A stretch of 64,000 nt of DNA. Origin: Chitinophagaceae bacterium (GTDB taxonomy: Bacteria > Bacteroidota > Bacteroidia > Chitinophagales > Chitinophagaceae). The DNA lies in the NCBI GenBank assembly GCA_016786745.1, contig JAEUVS010000156.1:1-64000 (forward strand), read 5' to 3'. The notes under the pieces were generated by a model, which was given only the letters and a program-made list of their open reading frames with translations, was not told where the DNA came from and ran no database searches. Position 1 is the stretch's first letter; every line of letters starts with the position of its first letter. Of the stretch, positions 9,095-15,769 are shown in pieces. A program made the translations under genes and the position numbers.

Positions 9095-9795
9095 CTTCTT
9101 TTGAATACCAGGAAATGTTGAATGGGAAATGTATCAACGCGCCGCTCAAGTTTAAGTCCCATAGAAGATAATTCGCGCGTGAGCTGCGCCACCGTCGTCT
9201 TGTGCAGGGGTTTAATGGCAACCGAGGGATCTTCGCCTTTATATTCCACGAGCACCAACCTGCCGCCCGGTTTCAGGCTTTGAACTATCGAGCGGATAAT
9301 TTCACGGGGCCACGACAGTTCGTGGTATACGTCAACCATCAGTGCCATGTCAACACTGCTTGAAGGAAGATTTGTTGTTGTGGTATCACCCCGAATAACT
9401 TCAACATTTGAAATATTCCGTTCACTTTTCTTATCGTTCAGTTTAGTGATCAGCTCATCCTGTATCTCGACAGCGTAAACCTTTCCATCGGGAACCAACT
9501 GCGAAATCCGAAATGTATAATAGCCTGTTCCTGCGCCAACATCCGCTACAACGGTTGACGGCTCAAGCTGCATACTTTTAACAATCTCATCCGTATTCTC
9601 CTGTTGCGAACGTTGCGGCCGCTCGAGCCAATCCGAACCACTCGCGTCCATGATACGCGCAATTTCGCGACCGAAATAAAATTTACCGATGCCGTCGCGC
9701 GATGGCGATTTATAAACATAGGAAGTATCAGCGGGTTGCTGACCGCAGGCCATGCCATAACAAAAAATAACAACGAGTAGCGTCGTCAATTTCAT
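9091..9795 (-). CDS. Class I SAM-methyltransferase with export signal
   Basis: This 234-residue protein combines a hydrophobic N-terminal export signal ('LLVVIFCYGMAC' at about 5-17) with a clear class I methyltransferase fold. The SAM motif is 'VVADVGAGTGYYTFRISQLVPDG' (about 82-104). Motif II is 'VYAVEIQDELI' and the later motif is 'LKPGGRLVLVEYKGEDPS'. The Cys at the end of the signal may be a weak lipobox (G-M-A-C). An extracytoplasmic location would be odd, because SAM is cytoplasmic. The substrate is unknown. Confidence 0.85.
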   Translation of the reverse strand: MKLTTLLVVIFCYGMACGQQPADTSYVYKSPSRDGIGKFYFGREIARIMDASGSDWLERPQRSQQENTDEIVKSMQLEPSTVVADVGAGTGYYTFRISQLVPDGKVYAVEIQDELITKLNDKKSERNISNVEVIRGDTTTTNLPSSSVDMALMVDVYHELSWPREIIRSIVQSLKPGGRLVLVEYKGEDPSVAIKPLHKTTVAQLTRELSSMGLKLERRVDTFPIQHFLVFKRS

Positions 9796-9843
9796 ATTGT
9801 AAATTTCATATTATAAATGTATGCATTTGGAAAGTACTGGCAC

Positions 9844-10188
9844 TTACTTAATCTGTTCGTAGAGATAGACTGCGGCAAAGTATAACCCCACCATCACAGC
9901 CAGAACGAGAATAACCAGGAGAACTTTGGCCCAGATAAGTTTCCTGCTATTCCTCACCGCTCTTTGCTCGGCTTTAGCGCGCACATCCGCAGGCAGCAAC
10001 TTCGTAGCAACGTTGAGTAGAAACGGAACAATAATGATGTCGTCGACGTAGCCTGCAAGCGGAATGATATCAGGAAGAATGTCGGCCGGACTGAGAAGGT
10101 ACACAATGGAAAGCAGTGCCGTCAACTTTGAATACCATGGAGTGCGTGGATCTTTGAGCGCATAGTAAAAAGTAAACAAAGTTTTCAT
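9844..10188 (-). CDS. DUF1232 (YkvA-type) small membrane protein
   Basis: This 114-residue protein has the DUF1232 core 'DPRTPWYSKLTALLSIVYLLSPADILPDIIPLAGYVDDIIIVPFLL', with the hallmark 'YLLSPxDxxPD' motif. A C-terminal membrane segment follows (about 88-108). Members are small inner-membrane proteins of unknown function. It is monocistronic as far as can be seen. Confidence 0.88.
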   Translation of the reverse strand: MKTLFTFYYALKDPRTPWYSKLTALLSIVYLLSPADILPDIIPLAGYVDDIIIVPFLLNVATKLLPADVRAKAEQRAVRNSRKLIWAKVLLVILVLAVMVGLYFAAVYLYEQIK

Positions 10189-10230
10189 CGCGCAGATGCG
10201 ATTTTGAGTTCAAGTAAACCAATTTATTTG

Positions 10231-10238
10231 TAAATTTG
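10231..10238 (+). promoter_or_regulatory. Putative -7 element TAAATTTG
   Basis: This matches the Bacteroidota primary-sigma -7 consensus TAnnTTTG. The nearest TTTTG upstream (10202-10206) is about 24 nt away, slightly too far for an ideal -33 box. If used, transcription would start near 10245 and cover the 15-codon frame at 10267. Confidence 0.4.
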
Positions 10239-10266
10239 ACTATTCACCAAAGAAAAGGAGGTATTC

Positions 10267-10314
10267 ATGAAATATACAGTCAATTCATGGAAACATCCAG
10301 TTAGTTTCGCCTAA
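10267..10314 (+). CDS. Candidate 15-residue peptide with strong Shine-Dalgarno
   Basis: The frame encodes MKYTVNSWKHPVSFA. It is preceded by AAGGAGG at 10255-10261, 5 nt before the ATG. Such a full Shine-Dalgarno is unusual in Bacteroidota, which mostly initiate without one. A TAAATTTG -7 element lies upstream and an intrinsic terminator lies 44 nt downstream, so the whole unit of about 140 nt could be an independent small mRNA or a dual-function RNA. It is also possible that it is a leader for the SDR gene at 10458. Function unknown. Confidence 0.4.
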   Translation: MKYTVNSWKHPVSFA

Positions 10315-10337
10315 CCAGATTTTTCATTAAGATACTG

Positions 10338-10387
10338 TGACGTTAAAAATCGTCAGAAGCCACAAGTTGAACTTGTGGCTTTTTATT
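10338..10387 (+). terminator. Intrinsic terminator after the 15-codon frame
   Basis: A perfect 10-bp stem AGCCACAAGT / ACTTGTGGCT (10358-10367 and 10371-10380) with a 3-nt loop is followed by TTTTATT. A smaller hairpin, TGACG / CGTCA (10338-10355), precedes it. This is a strong rho-independent terminator in the plus direction. Confidence 0.8.
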
Positions 10388-10457
10388 ACAACCATCACAA
10401 TGCCTTCGATATAAACGGTAACTAAAAAATACTGATCTTTAAATATAACCAACTTAT

Positions 10458-11222
10458 ATGTTCAGTCTCCAGAATAAAATCGCTGTTGTAACCGGGGCAG
10501 GCAGCGGCATCGGAAAAGAAACTGCTTTGATCTTCGGCAAACAGGGCGCCGAAGTGTTTGTTATCGATTTGAATGAAGAAACAGCAAAAAACACTGCAAA
10601 TGAAATTGTAAAGAATGGCGGCAGGGCTCACGCAAAAGCAGTCGACGTGAGCGACCACGAAAAAGTAAATAAATTATTCAGCGAAACAGGGCCCGTAGAT
10701 ATTCTTGTAAACAGTGCGGGAGTATCACACATTGGTAACATCGATAATGTTAGTGAAGAAGATTTCGAGAGGTTGTTCAGGATAAACGTAAAAGGAGTAT
10801 TCAACTGCATGAAAGCTGCTATTCCCTCTATGAAAAAGAAAAAATCCGGCGCCATTGTCAACCTTGCTTCGACTGCGAGCCATATTGGGTTACCTGAGCG
10901 GTTTGCTTATACTATGACAAAAGGCGCGGTCCATGCGATGACACTGTCGGTAGCGCGTGACTATCTCAATGATGGCATCAGGTGCAACTCGGTTTCCCCG
11001 GGTAGAGTACATACTTCATTTGTTGACGGCTTTATTAAAAAATATTATCCGGGTAAGGAAGAAGAAATGTTTGAGAAGCTTTCACAATTTCAACCGATAG
11101 GAAGAATGGCACAGCCTTCTGAAATCGCCTCAATTATATTGTTTCTGTGTTCCGATGAAGCAAGCTTTGCCACCGGCACAGATTATCCCATCGACGGCGG
11201 AACGATTACGCTGAGAACATAA
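10458..11222 (+). CDS. Short-chain dehydrogenase/reductase
   Basis: This 254-residue classical SDR has the cofactor motif TGAGSGIG at residues 12-19 and an acidic residue ('VIDLN') after beta-2 that favours NAD(H). The structural motif is 'NSAGVS', and the catalytic part is a Ser in 'NLASTASHIG' with Y151-x3-K155 ('YTMTK'). The C-terminal 'PIDGGTITL' is typical of sugar, polyol and cyclic-alcohol dehydrogenases. The P-loop ATPase gene follows 8 nt later, so they are likely cotranscribed. The exact alcohol substrate cannot be assigned. Confidence 0.9.
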   Translation: MFSLQNKIAVVTGAGSGIGKETALIFGKQGAEVFVIDLNEETAKNTANEIVKNGGRAHAKAVDVSDHEKVNKLFSETGPVDILVNSAGVSHIGNIDNVSEEDFERLFRINVKGVFNCMKAAIPSMKKKKSGAIVNLASTASHIGLPERFAYTMTKGAVHAMTLSVARDYLNDGIRCNSVSPGRVHTSFVDGFIKKYYPGKEEEMFEKLSQFQPIGRMAQPSEIASIILFLCSDEASFATGTDYPIDGGTITLRT

Positions 11223-11230
11223 GATCGTGC

Positions 11231-11779
11231 ATGATTAAACCGAATTTTTTTGTTTTTACAGGAGCGCCGGGTGCAGGTAAAACCACGCTATTGACAGCGT
11301 TAGAGCAACATGATATTGCTCACATTCATGAAACGGCACGCGAAGTGATCAGATCGAGAAAATTACAAAACCTTCCTCCACGACCCGATCCTGTTACCTT
11401 CGCGAAATTGCTGTTTGAAAAAGATGTCGAGAACTTTATATCCAATAGCTTTCGAAACGAAATCTTATTGTTCGATCGCAGCTTCCCCGATAGCGCAGCG
11501 ATGCTCAGAGAGGCCGACGAAAATTCTTTCAAAGAAATAGAAGAACAAATAAACCTGCGCCGTTTCAACAATAAAGTTTTCATCGCTCCTCCCTATCGTG
11601 AAATTTATACAACCGATGAAGAACGTGATCAATCTTTTGAAGATGCTGTTACCGTTTACGATAAGTTGTATCGTTGGTACGAGTCGTGCGGTTATGAGTT
11701 GATTATATTACCGAGAGTATCGGTTGGAGAGCGGGTTAACTTTTTCCGCCGATCCCTCGCTTCGCTCGGGATGACTTAA
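11231..11779 (+). CDS. P-loop ATPase (AAA_28, NadR/kinase-like)
   Basis: This 182-residue protein has Walker A 'GAPGAGKTT' at residues 11-19, a Walker B-like 'ILLFDRSFPD' (about 80-90) and 'ETAREVIRSRK', typical of the AAA_28/NadR-like small NTPases. These are predicted nucleotide-dependent kinases or ATPases. The last eight codons (SLASLGMT and stop) lie inside a dispersed repeat element at 11751-11776. The native C-terminus was therefore probably altered by repeat insertion or has co-opted it. Confidence 0.85.
   Translation: MIKPNFFVFTGAPGAGKTTLLTALEQHDIAHIHETAREVIRSRKLQNLPPRPDPVTFAKLLFEKDVENFISNSFRNEILLFDRSFPDSAAMLREADENSFKEIEEQINLRRFNNKVFIAPPYREIYTTDEERDQSFEDAVTVYDKLYRWYESCGYELIILPRVSVGERVNFFRRSLASLGMT
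11751..11776 (-). repeat. REP-like element, short GCGAAGC version
   Basis: Read on the minus strand it is TCATCCCGAGCGAAGCGAGG followed by GATC. It belongs to the same family as the two 47-bp elements at 63181 and 63271: an ATCCC/GGGAT outer stem, opposed GA/GA mismatches and a GAA loop. The inner stem here is only GC/GC, giving the core GCGAAGC. It overlaps the end of the ATPase gene. Confidence 0.7.
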
Positions 11780-11801
11780 TGCTGTTTGTATTGTCTGCTA
11801 T

Positions 11802-12893
11802 TTACCTCTTACAAAACGGCTGAGCGAAATCCAAGCCATTGTTGTCGGCAACTTTTACGAAGAATGAACCGGGTTTAAGCGTTGTAATATCCACACTCAC
11901 TACATTCGATCCTTCCTTAAGACTAACGTGCTTCGATATAAGAAGGCTGCCGGCGAGGTTATAAATTTGAACATTTGCAATTGTATTTGCTGAAGCAGGA
12001 AGAGATACTGCGATGTTTGAAACTGCAGGGTTCGGATAAACTTTAGCCTGTATAGCAGCGTTGCCGTTGAGAGCAATAACGCTTGAAAAAGAAATAACTT
12101 CGTTCGCATTAACAGCCTTTATCCTGTAATAGTTTACACCGTTAGAAAAGTTGTTATCGGTGAAAGTGTAGTCGGCACGTGAATCGTTTGCTTTAACTAT
12201 ACCAATCGAATCAAATTTGTTCTGACCATAAGATCTTTCAATCACGAAATAACGTCCCGACTGATCGTCGTTCGAAGCTGTCCAGTTCAATACAGCAGAA
12301 GCATTTTTGATCTTACCATTGAACGATATAAACTTCAAAGGAAGAATTCCGGCAGAACCGGTAGTTACACTTACATCATCTATCAATGTGCCATAAGTAC
12401 CTACCGTAACATAGTTTGAGAATTTCACGTTCACTTTTGTATCGGTGGTGTTCAACGGGAGTGTGAAAGAAAAAACTTCAATAGTATATGACCACGAAGT
12501 ATTGGTGTATGTGCGGTTAACATTTATATATTGCGTTCCCGACTGTACACCTGTAATCCTTACGTTCACACCAACTGTTGCGGGCGTAGAACCACCCTGC
12601 CTGCGACTTGCCTTATAAGTTATATAGTAAGTTGATCCTGCGGTTACATTTACCTGCTGATTGAAACAACGTTCAACGTCAATTTCCGTAACACGGTTCG
12701 TAGTGCTTGTTCCTCCATAAACATTCTCAGGATTTATTTCGATCGTACAATCCGTGATCCATCCTGTGGTACCATTTTCAAAACCAGGATTTGTAATAAG
12801 ATTCTGTGCGGAACCTTTTGTGATGAATAAACAAACAAATAACGCGAGAACCGCGAGATTTTTTGAGGCCTGTTTGTAAGAAGTCGTTCTCAT
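11802..12893 (-). CDS. Secreted protein with T9SS type A sorting domain
   Basis: This 363-residue protein has a signal peptide (about 1-29, 'KGSAQ'). A carbohydrate-binding-type jelly-roll (about 30-185) starts 'NLITNPGFENGTTGW', and a middle segment about 185-280 ('FNGKIKNASAVLNWTASNDDQSGRYFVIERS') is fibronectin-like. The C-terminal type IX sorting domain starts 'KVYPNPAVSNIAVSLP'. It should be exported by the T9SS and anchored on or released from the cell surface. No catalytic domain is seen, so an adhesin or glycan-binding role is likely. Confidence 0.88.
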   Translation of the reverse strand: MRTTSYKQASKNLAVLALFVCLFITKGSAQNLITNPGFENGTTGWITDCTIEINPENVYGGTSTTNRVTEIDVERCFNQQVNVTAGSTYYITYKASRRQGGSTPATVGVNVRITGVQSGTQYINVNRTYTNTSWSYTIEVFSFTLPLNTTDTKVNVKFSNYVTVGTYGTLIDDVSVTTGSAGILPLKFISFNGKIKNASAVLNWTASNDDQSGRYFVIERSYGQNKFDSIGIVKANDSRADYTFTDNNFSNGVNYYRIKAVNANEVISFSSVIALNGNAAIQAKVYPNPAVSNIAVSLPASANTIANVQIYNLAGSLLISKHVSLKEGSNVVSVDITTLKPGSFFVKVADNNGLDFAQPFCKR

Positions 12894-12922
12894 CAGTATC
12901 GGATTGTACCAATACTATCCAT

Positions 12923-12975
12923 AAAAAGAGCCAATCTCTTTTTTGATGTATTTCAACCAGTTACAGAGATTGGCT
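12923..12975 (-). terminator. Terminator after the DUF6340 gene
   Basis: Inverted repeat AGCCAATCTCT / AGAGATTGGCT (12929-12939 and 12965-12975), 11 bp with a 25-nt loop. On the minus strand it is followed by CTTTTTATGG. It lies between two minus-strand genes and would end transcription of the DUF6340 gene before the T9SS gene. Confidence 0.65.
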
Positions 12976-13022
12976 TATCACGTCGTTTCCCTTGTCGGGA
13001 ATATTTCTCAGATATGGAAACC

Positions 13023-14081
13023 TTATGGATTGGCGCCCGCTACTTCGTTCGACTGCTGCTCGCTGAGAATGCTATTGTCTATTTTACGCTGCTCAAGTAC
13101 CCTCACGTAGTACAAAGCAAGCCTGCAATTGTAATCTTCATAAGATTTTTGAGCCCAGCGGACAGCTTCATCAAGATTACCATTAATCTCACTGATGATG
13201 GCCATATTATAACAAGCTCTTCCTGCCACTTTTCGTTTACCGTTGTTCGTTTCCTGGAGCCATAATTTTCCTGCTTCGTCCCAATTGCCTGTTTGAGCTT
13301 TCCTTTTTGCGATACCGAAATTGTTGGTACCTCTTACATAGTAGTCCCTGCTAACACGCAACCAGTAAGGTAAAACACGCAGTGCATAACCTTCGCCTGT
13401 TCTGGCACCCACTTCTTTCACAGCTTCTTTTCGCCCGATTAGTGCATTCGCTGCGATAACAGGATTGATTCCTCTTGCTTTGAAGTTAAGATGACGCGCC
13501 ACTGCGAATTCATCAAGAACGAATTTGCTTCTTAAATCATAAATTCTCCATCCTGTTTTTACAGTTGTAAGCATATTTGCTTCCTGTTCTATAGCGGGAA
13601 CATTACCAAATGGAGTATTTACTTTCACTGGTTGTGCAGAATAACTGATTTTAGAATCTGTATCAAACATTTCGAGGGAGAACAATGCGTCGCTGTTATT
13701 TTCTGCACATAATTTTTCAACCTCATCCCATGTTAGTGGCGTCGGAAACATAGAAGGAACTTTGTTTCCAAATTGGGTTTGGTTGACAACATTTACACTC
13801 GTGAACCTCTCATTTCTTGAAAGTTCAGTTACCAACCCGTTGACCCCGGCTTTCGAACCTTCTTTATCGAGTTCCGCACCTTCGAAAGAAAGTATTTTAT
13901 CAGCTGCATCAAAAACCCTATTCTCTTTTAGAGGCAAACTTCTGTTGATGATGCTGACATTTTTTACGTGAGCCGGTATTGTTACCGGTGCCGGATTCAA
14001 TACACTTAACGACATTCGGTTGGTGGAACTGCAGGAGCAGATGACTGCTGAAAGAGCAACAAGCAGGTACAGGTTTTTCAT
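13023..14081 (-). CDS. DUF6340-like lipoprotein with TPR-type tail
   Basis: This 352-residue lipoprotein has the lipobox 'VICSC' at about residue 17. The first half includes 'VKNVSIINRSLPLKENRVFDAADKIL', the pattern of Bacteroidota DUF6340 proteins. The C-terminal part (about 250-330) contains helical pairs such as 'AKRKAQTGNWDEAGKLWLQ' and 'RACYNMAIISEINGNLDEAVRWAQKSYE' that look like tetratricopeptide repeats. It probably sits at the outer membrane in a protein complex. Function unknown. Confidence 0.8.
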   Translation of the reverse strand: MKNLYLLVALSAVICSCSSTNRMSLSVLNPAPVTIPAHVKNVSIINRSLPLKENRVFDAADKILSFEGAELDKEGSKAGVNGLVTELSRNERFTSVNVVNQTQFGNKVPSMFPTPLTWDEVEKLCAENNSDALFSLEMFDTDSKISYSAQPVKVNTPFGNVPAIEQEANMLTTVKTGWRIYDLRSKFVLDEFAVARHLNFKARGINPVIAANALIGRKEAVKEVGARTGEGYALRVLPYWLRVSRDYYVRGTNNFGIAKRKAQTGNWDEAGKLWLQETNNGKRKVAGRACYNMAIISEINGNLDEAVRWAQKSYEDYNCRLALYYVRVLEQRKIDNSILSEQQSNEVAGANP

Positions 14082-14181
14082 AATAGTCGGATGATTGTAA
14101 TATATAACGCTATTGCCCTTAATGTAGTATATGCAGCGGCAAATGCTTTATGGCCTGAGAGTCAAGCTAAAGGGACCTCTT

Positions 14182-14619
14182 TCATGCGTTTCGTTCGAGC
14201 GAGCTGCTCGTCAGTTTTTCTATCAGCCGCATCATTTTCTCGCGATCCCCGCGCAGGTTGACAATCTCTTCTTCGAGTAAAGCGATTTTTTCATCTTTTG
14301 TGCTAATGATCTGATCGTATAGCTGCTTCGAAAAATTCAGGAAATCATTTTTCATTTCTGCTTTGCCCTGGACGCTGCAATTGATTTCAGGTTCCGCATC
14401 TGAAAGAAGATCGGTTACTGGTATTTCGAGGAGTTCGGCAAGGCGCTGCAACCTGTCGGTTGTAATTTTTGTTTGATTGGTTTCGATGCGCGAATACGCA
14501 TTCTGCGTGATGCCTAACTTTTCAGCAACATATTCCTGCGAATAGTTCCGGAACTCGCGGAATATTCTGAGTTTGTTTCCAGTCATTGAAGTTAATTTAG
14601 GGCCACAATAAATTTTCAT
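14182..14619 (-). CDS. XRE-family HTH regulator with coiled coil
   Basis: This 145-residue regulator has an HTH_3 domain at about residues 16-70 ('LRIFREFRNYSQEYVAEKLGITQNAYSRIE'), the usual XRE recognition pattern. A C-terminal coiled coil follows at about 95-135 ('ISTKDEKIALLEEEIVNLRGDREKMMRLIEKL'), probably for oligomerisation. An internal ATG at 14586 ('MTGNKLRIF') may be the real start. It is divergent from the double-glycine peptide gene 217 nt away, so it is the best local candidate to control that gene, which is an inference. Confidence 0.88.
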   Translation of the reverse strand: MKIYCGPKLTSMTGNKLRIFREFRNYSQEYVAEKLGITQNAYSRIETNQTKITTDRLQRLAELLEIPVTDLLSDAEPEINCSVQGKAEMKNDFLNFSKQLYDQIISTKDEKIALLEEEIVNLRGDREKMMRLIEKLTSSSLERNA

Positions 14620-14789
14620 TGATCTGGGCGAGGTTGGGGTACGATCTGTTTCAGGACGAATTACGTACGGAAAAATTCTTTTAGGAGATTGGTTGTAAGA
14701 AATAATGGTATAAATCCACTTCTACATAAATCACGCCGAATTCGCATACTTTATCAGCATTCACGATAGGTTAATCTTTCACTCCCAAA

Positions 14790-14797
14790 TACATTTG
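14790..14797 (+). promoter_or_regulatory. Putative -7 element TACATTTG of the peptide gene
   Basis: TACATTTG fits TAnnTTTG. No clear TTTG -33 box is seen at the usual distance, which would fit a regulated promoter. Transcription would start near 14803, just at a small hairpin ACCAC / GTGGT (14802-14817), about 33 nt before the ATG. Confidence 0.5.
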
Positions 14798-14836
14798 TTT
14801 TACCACGATGTTGTGGTTATAAAAAACTGTTAGATT

Positions 14837-14977
14837 ATGAAAGCTTTAGAAAACAATGCAATGGCAAACATTCAAGGCGGCGGTGGACACAAAAAAGGTG
14901 GTGGTATCTCTATCGGTCTCGTGCTTGTTCTCGGTGTTAATTTAGGTTGTGGATGCGGGTTACTGGGCATCCTCTAA
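14837..14977 (+). CDS. Double-glycine leader peptide, bacteriocin/RiPP-like precursor
   Basis: The frame encodes 46 residues. The leader is MKALENNAMANIQGG: with Gly14-Gly15 as -2/-1, the hydrophobic residues Leu4, Met9 and Ile12 fall exactly at -12, -7 and -4, the known recognition pattern of C39 peptidases. The predicted 31-residue core starts GGHKKGGG. It continues with a hydrophobic stretch (ISIGLVLVLGVNL) and ends with a C-G-C motif (Cys38, Cys40) and GLLGIL. A C39-peptidase ABC transporter is encoded 0.8 kb downstream on the same strand. A hairpin terminator follows directly. No lanthionine, radical-SAM or YcaO enzyme is near, so an unmodified or disulphide-bearing peptide is most likely. 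Confidence 0.8.
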   Translation: MKALENNAMANIQGGGGHKKGGGISIGLVLVLGVNLGCGCGLLGIL

Positions 14978-14987
14978 AGTGAATCAG

Positions 14988-15034
14988 AACACAGGATGAT
15001 AGTCCACGAATAATTTATCATCCTGTGTTTTAAA
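14988..15034 (+). terminator. Terminator/attenuator behind the peptide gene
   Basis: A perfect 13-bp stem AACACAGGATGAT / ATCATCCTGTGTT (14988-15000 and 15017-15029) with a 16-nt loop is followed by TTTAAATT. It lies between the precursor gene and the membrane-protein and transporter genes. Partial readthrough would give much precursor and little transporter, as in many bacteriocin operons. Confidence 0.75.
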
Positions 15035-15069
15035 TTATCCTCTTATTTCTCACCTATTGTAATGTTGAA

Positions 15070-15762
15070 ATGGATCAACTTCTTTTTGAAGAATCAAAGT
15101 CTCAACGCAGAATCGAATACATAAATATTTACGACATAAAAGGCGTGTGGATATTCGGCGCTATCTGTGTGGTCTATCTATTCGCCGCTTACTATTTACA
15201 ATCAATCATTTTAACCGAGCAGACTTACTATAATTCGCTTAGCGGACAGGTAGCAGAAGAAGAAATTGCGGAAATGTATAAAATAAAAGAGCGCATGGGT
15301 ATACTCTCCTACCTCCTCGTGCCGGTAACTACGTTCCTTAAAATTTTTCTTCCTGCTGCCTGTTTATATGCCGCTGCTATTTTATTCTCTTATACACTCA
15401 GTTTCAGGAATGCGTTCAAAGTGGCGCTGGTGGCGGAATCCGCATTTGTATTGGCCACACTGCTGCGGTTGCTGCTGCTTGCGTTTTTTGTTGACATCAA
15501 CACGTTCGGTGAAATAAAACAATTTGCGCCGTTGTCGTTGTATAGCATACTCAATGCTTCTTCCATTCCATCATACCTGGTGTATCCATTACAGGTAATA
15601 AATGTTTTTGAAATTATTTATTGTGTTCTCCTTGCAATCGGGTTGTCGGGTTTGCTGAGAAAGAAATTCAAACCGATGCTGGTACTTGCTTTATCGGGTT
15701 ACGGCGCCGGTTTGTTTTGCTGGACAATTCTTATTGCGTTCCTGGGTGTTACATCTTCATAA
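15070..15762 (+). CDS. Polytopic membrane protein of peptide-export locus
   Basis: This 230-residue protein has about five membrane segments: about 27-50, 78-108, 116-140, 177-205 and 207-227. An acidic extracytoplasmic loop near 55-75 contains 'SGQVAEEEIAEMYKIKERMG'. The layout loosely resembles Yip1-type membrane proteins. It sits between the double-glycine precursor and the C39 transporter, ending 7 nt before the latter. Immunity protein or export partner are the two likely roles; neither is proven. Confidence 0.75.
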   Translation: MDQLLFEESKSQRRIEYINIYDIKGVWIFGAICVVYLFAAYYLQSIILTEQTYYNSLSGQVAEEEIAEMYKIKERMGILSYLLVPVTTFLKIFLPAACLYAAAILFSYTLSFRNAFKVALVAESAFVLATLLRLLLLAFFVDINTFGEIKQFAPLSLYSILNASSIPSYLVYPLQVINVFEIIYCVLLAIGLSGLLRKKFKPMLVLALSGYGAGLFCWTILIAFLGVTSS

Positions 15763-15769
15763 ACCCATC

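Noticed and set aside
15686-15769. Longer start for the C39 transporter
   Set aside because: The extra 28 residues overlap the membrane-protein gene and precede the conserved peptidase start; ATG at 15770 fits the family.
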